17,278 nucleotides of DNA from Shewanellaceae bacterium UBA2521 (GCA_002341165.1 DDNL01000068.1:1-17278); one strand, 5' to 3'; shown: positions 1-7,208, numbered from the stretch's first letter. The notes: a model not told the origin generated them from the letters alone. Numbers and translations: made by a program.

Positions 1-23
1 CACGCCGATTGCGTGGTTTTTTT
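1..23 (+). terminator. Rho-independent terminator cut by the window edge
   Basis: Bases 1-5 (CACGC) pair with 11-15 (GCGTG) around a five-base loop, and a run of seven T follows at 17-23. The stem probably continues to the left of the window, since base 16 is an unpaired G before the T run. It would end transcription of a rightward gene lying outside the window. Confidence 0.65.
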
Positions 24-386
24 GTATCTGAATAAAGATCAATGTATCTAAATATCGGTTAAACTATCGATATCGCTTTACATAAAATGATTGATATCAA
101 AATGACTTTATGAAGTTCTACTTCATTCTCTTGTCCTCAGTTCTATTTAATGCCATCTGTATTGTAATCAGTAAAGCAATTTAATAATTTTCTCTGATTT
201 ATAATAAAAGGTATTTTAAAAATAAAATATCTTTTGCAAATTAAATAATAATATAAATTTAATTCTATACTATGTTGTCTTAATAGTTTTATTACTTTGG
301 GCAAATTTAAGTTAAATATTGATTTTTTTTTCAATTACATGGTATATTAAGATTCAGAAATCAAAGATAAAAAATAAGGTTCAAAA
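24..386. other. AT-rich intergenic stretch before the Bor-like gene
   Basis: About 360 very AT-rich bases with no convincing gene. A minus-strand open frame at 143-334 has no recognisable domain and a composition expected from AT-rich noncoding DNA. A short weak hairpin lies at 110-126 (ATGAAG/CTTCAT, five-base loop). The right end holds the promoter candidate for the lipoprotein gene. Confidence 0.6.
319..348 (+). promoter_or_regulatory. Candidate sigma-70 promoter of the Bor-like gene
   Basis: A -35 like TTGATT (319-324) and a -10 like TATATT (343-348) are 18 bases apart and sit about 40 bases before the start codon. A 13-base palindrome, ATTTAAGTTAAAT (305-317), lies just upstream of the -35 and could be an operator. 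The region is so AT-rich that chance matches are likely. Confidence 0.4.
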
Positions 387-671
387 ATGAAAAAATTAGC
401 GTTTTTAGTATTAAGTTGTTCTATAGTGACAGGTTGTGCAACACAAAGTTTTAACATGGGCTCAGAGTCTGGAGAAATGAAAGAAGAGCAAATGCAGGCT
501 TTCTTTGTTAGTGGCATCGGACAAAAACAAAAAATAAATGCTGCTGAGATTTGTAATGGAGCAGAGCATGTTGCTAAAGTTGAATCAAAACAAACTTTTC
601 TCGATGGTTTCTTAGGTATGGCTTCCCTCGGAATATACACACCTAGAGATGCATACGTCTATTGTAAGTAA
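387..671 (+). CDS. Bor/Iss-family outer-membrane lipoprotein
   Basis: A 94-residue protein recognised as a member of the phage lambda Bor family (related to Iss, linked to serum resistance in E. coli). A lipoprotein signal peptide ends in the lipobox VTGC, with Cys17 as the expected lipidated residue. The family hallmarks follow: FFVSGIGQ at about 39-46, an AAxIC segment with Cys56, a QTFLDGFLG segment, LGIYTP at 81-86, and Cys93 next to the C-terminus, so the conserved cysteine pair is intact. The length is near that of lambda Bor (97). The start is supported by AAGG at 376-379, seven bases before ATG. The gene stands alone with its own terminator; no phage gene is adjacent. Family membership is based on remembered motifs; the role in this organism is unknown. 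Confidence 0.88.
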   Translation: MKKLAFLVLSCSIVTGCATQSFNMGSESGEMKEEQMQAFFVSGIGQKQKINAAEICNGAEHVAKVESKQTFLDGFLGMASLGIYTPRDAYVYCK

Positions 672-692
672 GCTAGTATTTCATTACTTTTT

Positions 693-724
693 AAGGCCTT
701 CCCTATTGTGGAGGCCTTTTTTAT
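693..724 (+). terminator. Rho-independent terminator of the Bor-like gene
   Basis: AAGGCCTTC (693-701) pairs with GGAGGCCTT (710-718), including one G-T pair, around an eight-base loop and is followed by a T run. It begins 21 bases after the lipoprotein stop codon. Confidence 0.85.
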
Positions 725-1116
725 TATGAGTTAATATTCAAATCAGATATATAAGTACTTATATCACATTAATAAATAGGGCATCTGATAAGAAATTAAT
801 TTAGATTTTTTGATACCTATCTATGAACCACACTCTATCTTGCTTCCGATAAAATATAGTTTGCTAAAATATGAAAAATAATATGTTTTGTATTGGTCGG
901 TATAAGAGTTGCTTTTTCCTTACTTAAATTTTTTATAGAAACTTCTTTATGGGGATTCATGTTAGTTTAAGATTACTGATTTTTATCAAACTCATCAACT
1001 CAACACATCAAGCATCCTAAATCTTTAAAATACGTAGTCTAAAAACTACAAATATCAGTAACTTAAATTGATATATTCCATAGCATAAAATAGTTTTAAA
1101 TTATTTGCTGAAAAGA
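725..1116. other. Intergenic stretch without a recognised gene
   Basis: Nearly 400 AT-rich bases. The visible structure is a perfect 16-base palindrome, ATATAAGTACTTATAT, at 749-764, and a small five-base-pair hairpin at 1034-1049 (GTAGT/ACTAC). No open frame with domain character was found on either strand. A good promoter for the next small gene was not identified. Confidence 0.55.
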
Positions 1117-1344
1117 ATGGATTTATTTATGCCTACATTAAAAAAGAATAAAATAACTTCTATAATTGATCAGAGTTGCCACAGCATCAGGCGTTGTGCT
1201 TGGCTTATTTATTTAATCCTTCAAAGTGTGAGCGATTTTTTTCTTGGTTACTATTTAACTATTATTGTATGTCTATTTCAGCTTATTATATTGAAACGCT
1301 TTACAAAAGAAACAAAGAAAGATATTGAGAGGCTTAGAGCATAA
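1117..1344 (+). CDS. Small hypothetical membrane protein
   Basis: A possible 75-residue protein of unknown family. It has a basic N-terminal part followed by a hydrophobic region from about residue 28 to 60 (WLIYLIL...; YYLTIIVCLFQLIIL) that could form one or two membrane segments, then a strongly charged tail (KRFTKETKKDIERLRA). This positive-hydrophobic-positive layout is protein-like. The start is uncertain: ATG 1117 has a weak GAAAAG upstream, TTG 1105 would add four residues, and ATG 1129 would remove four. It lies alone between the Bor-like gene and the VOC operon. It may be spurious. Confidence 0.4.
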   Translation: MDLFMPTLKKNKITSIIDQSCHSIRRCAWLIYLILQSVSDFFLGYYLTIIVCLFQLIILKRFTKETKKDIERLRA

Positions 1345-1480
1345 ATAGATGTGAAGATCTTTTTTGAGTCGAGCTCTTAACATTGCTATGAGGCATTGAT
1401 TGAGGTTGTAATTCACCCTTTTTTTTCTGTTTTTATTACCTATATTTACTTCGGAAGCTTAACCTTTAAGGAAATACATT

Positions 1481-1903
1481 ATGCGACTTGATCATATTGG
1501 TGTGCAGCTGACTCAACTAGATAAAAACTTAGATTGGTACAAATATGTTTTCAACTGTAAGAAGTCTTGGGAGCTCGATCATTTTTCTCCAACTACGTTA
1601 TCCCGATTACCAGGTATTAAGCGTTTAATCGAATTAAAAAACGAAGATTTGAAATTACACCTTTTTGAACGTTCAGATTTAGACTCTTCTTCAAATGTGC
1701 GTTCACAATTTCAACATACAGCCATTGAGGTTAAATCTAAAAACGAGATTGAGTCTATTATTGATCGCGTGAGGCAAACTCAAGAACAAAGTTGTATCGA
1801 GAGTATTTCTGAGATCATTACAGATGAAGAAAATATGACATGTTGCTATTTTTTTGATCCCGAAGGCAATGAATATGAGCTGGTTGCTTACGAGGGAAGT
1901 TAA
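1481..1903 (+). CDS. VOC-superfamily (glyoxalase/dioxygenase-fold) protein
   Basis: A 140-residue single-domain protein of the vicinal oxygen chelate fold. The N-terminus RLDHIGVQ supplies His5, the second half begins with FQHTAIEV (His79), and the end FFDPEGNEYELVAYE supplies Glu133. These are the usual metal-ligand positions of glyoxalase-like enzymes. The spacing fits two beta-alpha-beta-beta-beta modules. AAGGA at 1468-1472 stands eight bases before the ATG. It is the first gene of an apparent three-gene operon, with the next start 21 bases after its stop. The substrate cannot be inferred: VOC proteins include isomerases, dioxygenases, glutathione transferases and binding proteins. Confidence 0.82.
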   Translation: MRLDHIGVQLTQLDKNLDWYKYVFNCKKSWELDHFSPTTLSRLPGIKRLIELKNEDLKLHLFERSDLDSSSNVRSQFQHTAIEVKSKNEIESIIDRVRQTQEQSCIESISEIITDEENMTCCYFFDPEGNEYELVAYEGS

Positions 1904-1924
1904 ATAAATCCAAGAGGACTTTAT

Positions 1925-2659
1925 ATGAGCTACAATCGTATTGTTTATTTACCTAGTATTAACTATCAAACAGATTTTATGACGGATCAATACTGCTTTT
2001 CATCACATGGAGTTTATAGATCAGACGATTTATCGGAAGGCTATTCATTTGAGGCTTATCCTTGTTGGAATCTTTGGCTTCTAAGTCATCACTGTTCTTT
2101 CTTGGTCTGGTCGTTAACTATTGATGCGCTACGGAAAGAGCAATATAGCCAAGCTGAAAATTATTTGCTGATTTATAATGAGATACTCACCTATACTCGA
2201 GTTATCACTCCTGATGCTTATGATCATGAAGTGCGACCAATTATGGCTGCATTTTGGCCTGGATTTTCAGCCGTTTGGTCTTATGAATTTCAATTGCTCA
2301 AATGGATGATAAAGAATCTATGTAAAAGCGCTGAGCATACTAAGGTGCATGAGGCTTTTAAAGTCTGTCATATAAATCATCTTACTACCGCTAAAACACT
2401 TGTACCCAAAGGGCGTTCTTTGCTACAAGAGATAAAAAAAGCAGGTAAGATGAAGTCTGAATCAGATGAAGTTTTAAATTTTGCATATGATAGTCTTTTT
2501 CTTATTCAGCGCAAAACTGTGTCGATTAAAGATTTAGAATTACAAGTGATTGCAAAGTTTAAAAATTTATCAAAGGATGCAATTACTTTACAATGTACTG
2601 CCGAAATGCCGTATTCTCATGGTTTAATCGAATCTTTAGAACACAAGTGGTTAAAATGA
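1925..2659 (+). CDS. Unrecognised protein, probably largely helical
   Basis: A 244-residue protein that I do not recognise. It has no signal peptide and looks cytosolic. The middle part (about 48-135) is rich in Trp, Tyr and His, with a WNLWLLSHHCSFLVW stretch, a YDHEVRPIMAAFWPGF stretch and a following amphipathic segment; His55, His56, His101, His138, His142, His149 and His152 cluster there. The rest looks helical and charged. A heme or metal enzyme is a conceivable reading, but no signature supports it. The start has a strong AGAGGA (1913-1918) six bases upstream. The stop overlaps the start of the permease gene (ATGA), so the two are likely translationally coupled. Together with the VOC gene it suggests a small metabolic operon. 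Confidence 0.8.
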   Translation: MSYNRIVYLPSINYQTDFMTDQYCFSSHGVYRSDDLSEGYSFEAYPCWNLWLLSHHCSFLVWSLTIDALRKEQYSQAENYLLIYNEILTYTRVITPDAYDHEVRPIMAAFWPGFSAVWSYEFQLLKWMIKNLCKSAEHTKVHEAFKVCHINHLTTAKTLVPKGRSLLQEIKKAGKMKSESDEVLNFAYDSLFLIQRKTVSIKDLELQVIAKFKNLSKDAITLQCTAEMPYSHGLIESLEHKWLK

Positions 2660-3381
2660 TGGACTCAATAGTCTTGAGTACGCTTTTAGCTATGTTTTTC
2701 GCTTTTATAGGTGCTTGGGTACAGACGAGCATGGGGTTTGGTTTTGCTATTGTGGTAGCTCCTTTTTTGTTTAGACTGAATCCTGATTATGTGCCAGCAC
2801 CCCTTTGCTTGGTTGTTCTTTTTATTTGCTTAGCTCAGGTGGTTAAATGTAAGAATGACTTGCAAGTTGGAGCCTTGAAAGCGGCAATAATTGGGCGTAT
2901 TCCTGGCTCTGCTGTAGGGGGAATGATGCTGATGTTTTTTTCTATTCAAACCTTAGAGCTGTACTTGGGCTGTCTTGTTTTGTTGGCTGTTGCTGTAAGT
3001 CTTTGTTCGATTCAACTCAAACCTACTTCTATACGTATGGGTATAGCAGGATTTTTTTCCGGAGTTTTTGGTACCAGCGCAGCTATAGGAGGTCCACCTA
3101 TGGCAATTTTATTGCAACATGAGCAAGCACATAAATTAAGAGCAAATTTATCAGCATTCTTTTTATTTAGCTCTGTATTATCTCTACTGGTACAGTTTAT
3201 TGCAGGATTCTTATCTCTCAAACATATTCTTTTAACTCTGCCCTTATTGCCTGCAGCAGGATTAGGTCATCATTTTGCGTATGCTTACTGTCAAAAAGTA
3301 TCGATAGATAGAATGCGACTTCCTGTTCTGTGTTTATGTTGCATCAGTGGTATCACAGCCATAGTGCATGGTCTACATTGA
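2656..3381 (+). CDS. TauE/SafE-family (TSUP) membrane permease
   Basis: A 241-residue integral membrane protein with about eight hydrophobic segments. The N-terminal GAWVQTSMGFGFAIVVAP (about 19-36) and the repeated-half counterpart FFSGVFGTSAAIGGPP (about 133-148) are typical of the TSUP family, formerly DUF81, which includes proposed sulfite, sulfonate and sulfoacetate exporters. The start chosen is ATG 2656, giving a four-base ATGA overlap with the upstream stop. A second ATG follows immediately, and an upstream in-frame extension to 2593 lies wholly inside the previous gene and is unlikely. It is the last gene of the operon, so it may export or import the substrate or product of the two upstream proteins. 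The transported compound is unknown. Confidence 0.85.
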   Translation: MMDSIVLSTLLAMFFAFIGAWVQTSMGFGFAIVVAPFLFRLNPDYVPAPLCLVVLFICLAQVVKCKNDLQVGALKAAIIGRIPGSAVGGMMLMFFSIQTLELYLGCLVLLAVAVSLCSIQLKPTSIRMGIAGFFSGVFGTSAAIGGPPMAILLQHEQAHKLRANLSAFFLFSSVLSLLVQFIAGFLSLKHILLTLPLLPAAGLGHHFAYAYCQKVSIDRMRLPVLCLCCISGITAIVHGLH

Positions 3382-3407
3382 TCTGAAGATAAGCATTAAA
3401 AAGTATG

Positions 3408-6140
3408 CTACCGTTGCAGTAATTGCAGAGCAATCTCAAGAGACTGATTTGCTTGGATAAGCATACTTGAGCTGGTTTGTTGTAGCACTTGTTCTTTTGC
3501 CAGTTTCGTACTTTCTTGAGCAAAGTCAAGGTCAAGAATACGACTTTTGGCTTCTGCAACATGGATTTGAATATGAGTATTATTGCTCACAGTGTGCATC
3601 ACTCTATTTTGTAGAGCACCAAGTTCTGCTCTTAGAGCCGTAATTTGATTGAGACCAGCATCAATGGCAATAATCGCTCTTTGGGTCGAGTCTAAATCAC
3701 GAATATGACTATCAGAAACAGCGTTAAAAAAGACCTGATCTGATGCACTAAGCTCTGTTTTTAAGTTGCTCTTTTCTTGTGTGAAAGTAACTTGCCTGAT
3801 GCCTTCATTCACTTTCATATCGGAGAAATCAAGAATAAATTGGGCGTTGACTATACGATCTGATTCTATAGGAATATGTCTTGTATCTTTAACCCCAATA
3901 GGTATATTAAGGTTCACAACACTTCCTACTGCTTTATCCGTAAAGTTGAGTGTGTGTGAAGTTGAGCTCGGATTTGAAACTGATAAACCTATTTCAGCGG
4001 TCTGACCGGCAGTGGGAGCCGTTTGTAATGCTGCTTCAACGATAAGATTGATTTCAGTTGGTGCATCCTCTTTTTTGGCTTCATAGATAAAGTCTAAACC
4101 TCTGAAATGAGGCCCATAAACTGTAGATAACCCTATATCAGCCATATAAGCCTTCATTTTGTGATCTTGAAGCACATTGTACAAATGCTGAGCAAGTCCG
4201 CTCCAAGCATTTGCTCCTGTGCTGAAAGCTGTAGTAGACGATGTGGATTGAAGTTTATTGCCCTGCCCATCGGTTAAGTGTAAATTGTAAATAATATCGA
4301 CAGCATTCGATGCAAAATTTGGACTGGTTGCACGAATGCGGTTTACATGTTCACCAAAATTTTTAAGAGAAGTGATAGATAAGTCAGAGCTTAATAAGTC
4401 ACTACCTAAAGTATGTCCTGCTGGCCATTGCATTGTGTCGACAGAGATAAAAGCATCTTGTGCTGCATAGGTATTAAAAGGGTATTGCTGTTCATAAACG
4501 TTTATTTCCATACCATCTAAGGCGGTAGCTATGTTGCCTTGTTCAATCATTTGAGCTTGAAATTTGAACTGATATCCAAGTTCAAGGAAATCTCTATCCG
4601 TGTCAAACTGAATGAGTGCCATATTATGGCTGCCTGCTTTAGATGCAACATCATGGATATATCCACGATCTATCCAGTCCGAAAAATCTTCCTTTGTAAG
4701 CTGTTGACCGATAACACTTTTAAAGACACTTCTGTTGTTAAACATATTTTTGTTATTAGCGTCTACAACAATATCAACTGTTTGGGTGTTGATATGTTTG
4801 CCAAATTGATCTTCAATGGAGAACTGTAGCTGCATGACCCAACCTTCCGCATCTGCGGTTGCTGCACCTTGATCAAGCCTCAATCCAGTTTGAAAGCGCA
4901 CATCATGTTGAGAAGATAAAAGCTCTCTATTGATACTTGGATTGCCTTTTTTAAACTCAGTAACTTCTTCAGAAGATACACTCTGTTTTTGACTGTCAAA
5001 TACCATTTTATTTGATATTTCGTCGTCCCGAGTGAGTGTGAACGCCAAGGTATCTGTTGCATCACTTGCTGATTTCCTTTCGAATGAAAAGCTAAGTTTA
5101 TCATTCATATTACTTATGGTTCTGAAGAAGTTAATCCCCACACCTTGTGCTCTTTGATCAACCCAAGCCTCTATTAAAGGATCTATCGTAGATAAAGCTT
5201 CAACTAGACTTTCTTTGAAGCTTTCTTCTGTAACTGAGTCGTCAACTGTAAATGTAGTTTCTTTGATGCCTTCGCTTTCTGTATCAAGCCGGACTATAAA
5301 TTCTCCTGTTTCTCCTGCTCTGGCATTCGCAAAATCTTGTACCGATAGAATTAAACCTGCATAGGTCTCTATATCAGCTAAACCGCTTTGCTCTTGGGTT
5401 CTCACACTTCCTGTTCCTGCAATCATTTCCACCTTTACATCACTTAAGCCATTGATACTATTTATTTTATCTTCTATTTCTGTTGCCGTGTCAGCATATT
5501 CAAGAGCGATGTTATAACTGTTGTCATCAACCTGCACCTCAAGAGTTCTTTTGTTATCAATATTATCTATAACATTGATTTCATCACTTGATTCAAACTT
5601 TACTTTACCTGTATGTATTGTGTGGTAGGCACTGCCTAAACTTGAGGCAGAGAGGCTAGGTAGACCTATGCGAAGCTCTTCATTGGCTTGTGTACTGATT
5701 TGAAAAGGCTTTTCATGAAAGTTGCCATTAAGAATTTTTTGTGATCCGAACGTCGTAGTATCTGCTATTCGGGTTAGCTCCTGCTGAATTTGTTGCATTT
5801 CTTTATCCAAAGCAAGCCGCTGTTCTTCACCATTGGAGCCATTGGCTGCTTGTAAGGCAAGATCACGCATACGCAAGAGCATTTGTGTCTGTTCTTGCAT
5901 GGCACCTTCAGCAACCTGTGCAATGGATAATGCATCTTGTCCATTACGTATACTCACAGATAAACCACGCTCCAGCGCGTTTAACTGTGTTGCGATATTT
6001 AATCCTGCGGCATCATCTTTTGCTGAGTTTATCCTTAAACCAGAAGCTAGTTTTTGCATAGATTGCTTGACATGTTCGTTAGCTCGGCCTAGATGCATAT
6101 TTGCATACATAGCCGTACTATTGGTATTAACGACCAACAT
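3408..6140 (-). CDS. Giant flagellin with a very large central domain
   Basis: A 910-residue flagellin, about twice the usual 300-500. The N-terminal D0/D1 region (1-165) is classical: VVNTNSTAMYANMHL, LASGLRINSAKDDAAGLNIA, NGQDALSIAQVAEGA and the RMRDLALQAANG stretch that corresponds to the TLR5-recognised segment in other bacteria. The C-terminal D1/D0 (about 801-910) is also intact, with ITALRAELGALQNR, AESRI-like AKSRILDLDFAQES and ending NQSLEIALQLLQR. Between them lie about 630 residues of surface domain. Two stretches (about 197-240 and 277-350) resemble flagellin IN repeat modules; the rest I do not recognise. I see no cysteine in the protein, as usual for flagellins exported through the flagellar type III system. 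No fliD, fliS or other flagellar gene is adjacent. The start at 6140 has only a weak Shine-Dalgarno (AAGAG) upstream. A sigma-28-like promoter precedes it. Confidence 0.95.
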   Translation of the reverse strand: MLVVNTNSTAMYANMHLGRANEHVKQSMQKLASGLRINSAKDDAAGLNIATQLNALERGLSVSIRNGQDALSIAQVAEGAMQEQTQMLLRMRDLALQAANGSNGEEQRLALDKEMQQIQQELTRIADTTTFGSQKILNGNFHEKPFQISTQANEELRIGLPSLSASSLGSAYHTIHTGKVKFESSDEINVIDNIDNKRTLEVQVDDNSYNIALEYADTATEIEDKINSINGLSDVKVEMIAGTGSVRTQEQSGLADIETYAGLILSVQDFANARAGETGEFIVRLDTESEGIKETTFTVDDSVTEESFKESLVEALSTIDPLIEAWVDQRAQGVGINFFRTISNMNDKLSFSFERKSASDATDTLAFTLTRDDEISNKMVFDSQKQSVSSEEVTEFKKGNPSINRELLSSQHDVRFQTGLRLDQGAATADAEGWVMQLQFSIEDQFGKHINTQTVDIVVDANNKNMFNNRSVFKSVIGQQLTKEDFSDWIDRGYIHDVASKAGSHNMALIQFDTDRDFLELGYQFKFQAQMIEQGNIATALDGMEINVYEQQYPFNTYAAQDAFISVDTMQWPAGHTLGSDLLSSDLSITSLKNFGEHVNRIRATSPNFASNAVDIIYNLHLTDGQGNKLQSTSSTTAFSTGANAWSGLAQHLYNVLQDHKMKAYMADIGLSTVYGPHFRGLDFIYEAKKEDAPTEINLIVEAALQTAPTAGQTAEIGLSVSNPSSTSHTLNFTDKAVGSVVNLNIPIGVKDTRHIPIESDRIVNAQFILDFSDMKVNEGIRQVTFTQEKSNLKTELSASDQVFFNAVSDSHIRDLDSTQRAIIAIDAGLNQITALRAELGALQNRVMHTVSNNTHIQIHVAEAKSRILDLDFAQESTKLAKEQVLQQTSSSMLIQANQSLEIALQLLQR

Positions 6141-6178
6141 AGTCAGGCTCTTGTTCCAAATTCGATTCCTTTTATTTT

Positions 6179-6195
6179 TACCCTTAATAAGGGTA
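6179..6195. promoter_or_regulatory. 17-base perfect palindrome at the flagellin transcription start
   Basis: TACCCTTAATAAGGGTA consists of eight-base arms around a single central base. It overlaps the end of the sigma-28 -10 element and covers the predicted transcription start. It could be the operator of a dimeric repressor or, if transcribed, a short 5' hairpin. No protein is known from the window to bind it. Confidence 0.5.
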
Positions 6196-6219
6196 TCGGC
6201 ATGTGCTTTAATTACTCTC
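6194..6219 (-). promoter_or_regulatory. Sigma-28 (FliA)-type promoter of the flagellin gene
   Basis: On the minus strand GCCGATA (6200-6194) matches seven of the eight bases of the sigma-28 -10 consensus GCCGATAA. Eleven bases upstream is GAGAGTAA (6219-6212), a poor match to TAAAGTTT (4 of 8). The predicted start of transcription is near 6187, giving a leader of about 47 bases. Sigma-28 control of flagellin is the rule in gammaproteobacteria, which supports the reading despite the weak -35. Confidence 0.65.
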
Positions 6220-6503
6220 CTTTGCGTATTATTGTGGTCATGTTTTTCCTTTTGTTAATTTCTTGACTTTAAAAAGATTTTCAATTTGTATGGATAAATT
6301 CCGACGTCATGTCGTGAGAAGACCTGGTGGGATATATGTTTAAGATGAGATATGCAGACTTTTTATGATCTGATGATCATACTATTTTCTTTCTTATATA
6401 TGTATCATACTCTTTGCTTTTGAATTTTAAGGTGTTATCTTTGTTGGCAACACATTGTTTTATATAGTAGAAGTCACAATGATACAGCAGTAGGAGTAAA
6501 GTG
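6220..6503. promoter_or_regulatory. Divergent flagellin/regulator intergenic region with repeats
   Basis: Contains several symmetric elements: CGAC/GTCG at 6302-6314, an inverted repeat TATGATC-TGAT-GATCATA at 6364-6381, and TGTTGGCAACA at 6442-6452. Two 18-base imperfect direct repeats starting ATCATACT lie at 6376-6393 and 6404-6421 (15 of 18 identical by eye, 28 bases start to start). These lie upstream of the PAS-LuxR gene and could be regulator sites. No small gene is visible. Confidence 0.45.
6441..6468 (+). promoter_or_regulatory. Candidate promoter of the PAS-LuxR regulator
   Basis: TTGTTG (6441-6446) and TATAGT (6463-6468) are 16 bases apart, about 35 bases before the chosen start codon. 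The 11-base palindrome TGTTGGCAACA overlaps the -35, a position from which a bound protein would block RNA polymerase. Confidence 0.4.
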
Positions 6504-7208
6504 ATGGGTAAAACGGAATTAAGCTCGCAACTCAAAAGTTTTTTTGATATGCGTAGTGAATGTTGGGGTTGCAAAGATTTAAACTCAACATTTGTCTATG
6601 TGAATGCATCTTATGCTGAAGTTATGGGGGTGAGAAATACTACAGATTGTATAGGATTAACCGATTTTGATTTTGAATCTAAGACGGTTGCGAAAGCTCC
6701 TGAGTTCTTAAAGCAAGATCAGTATGTTATAGAGAAATGTCGTACTGTAAAAGTGTTTGATATACACCGTTATAGTGATGGTGTAACGCGGGCGCATATA
6801 TTTACCAAAACTCCTTGGATTGATAATAATAAGGTCGTAGGGACTATCTTTTCTGGGGAGGAAATTACACAAAATAATTTTACTCGCTTATGTGTAATGT
6901 TAGCCAATCAGAAGAAAGTGTCTGGTGCTGCTCAATTGTTGGCGAAGCACACTTTGGACTCGCATCCAGCTAAATTATCTCGACAGGAGAAGTTGGTGGT
7001 TTACTTTTTGGTATACGGTCGTGCAAGGCAAGATATTGCTCATTTACTTAATATCAAGGTCACTACAGTAGATAGTTATCTAGAAAAGATCAAAGCTAAG
7101 TTTGGTGTATCATCTAAGAAGCAACTTATTGATGCTATTATCCATCAAAGTCTTATCAATGAGTTACCTTTGATTTTATTACCAGGTAGTTACAGCCAAA
7201 TTATTTGA
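6504..7208 (+). CDS. PAS domain plus LuxR-type HTH transcriptional regulator
   Basis: A 234-residue cytosolic regulator. Residues about 14-125 form a PAS domain (WGCKDLNSTFVYVNASYAEVMG, then GLTDFDF, and a C-terminal strand pair ending VVGTIFSGEEIT). Residues about 155-215 form a LuxR/FixJ-type helix-turn-helix: LSRQEKLVVYFLVYGRARQDIAHLLNIKVTTVDSYL, with the scanned recognition helix at VTTVDSYLEKIKAKFG. There is no receiver domain and no acyl-homoserine-lactone domain, so the PAS domain is the likely sensor of an unknown ligand. A CxxC (Cys20, Cys23) lies in the first PAS segment. The start is ATG 6504 rather than GTG 6501 because GGAG (6493-6496) is then seven bases away. It is divergent from the giant flagellin, suggesting, but not proving, that it regulates it. 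Confidence 0.88.
   Translation: MGKTELSSQLKSFFDMRSECWGCKDLNSTFVYVNASYAEVMGVRNTTDCIGLTDFDFESKTVAKAPEFLKQDQYVIEKCRTVKVFDIHRYSDGVTRAHIFTKTPWIDNNKVVGTIFSGEEITQNNFTRLCVMLANQKKVSGAAQLLAKHTLDSHPAKLSRQEKLVVYFLVYGRARQDIAHLLNIKVTTVDSYLEKIKAKFGVSSKKQLIDAIIHQSLINELPLILLPGSYSQII

Noticed and set aside
143..334. Minus-strand open frame of 63 residues
   Set aside because: Composition is that of translated AT-rich DNA (Ile, Lys, Leu, Tyr, Asn), with no domain or lipobox, and it lies in an intergenic region.
2593..2655. Upstream extension of the permease
   Set aside because: It lies entirely within the preceding gene, and the ATGA overlap at 2656 is a typical coupled start followed directly by the first membrane segment.
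3391..3409. Hairpin AGCAT/ATGCT between the permease and flagellin genes as a terminator
   Set aside because: The stem is only five weak base pairs with T bases in the loop and none following, so it does not meet terminator criteria on either strand.
5833..6258. 141-residue open frame antisense to the flagellin N-terminus
   Set aside because: It lies opposite a clearly conserved flagellin region and its protein looks like an antisense shadow rich in Cys, Ser and Arg.
6444..6458. Sigma-54-like TTGGCAACACATTGT before the PAS-LuxR gene
   Set aside because: The spacing between the GG and the TTG element is one base too short and the invariant GC of the -12 is GT, so a sigma-54 promoter is unlikely.
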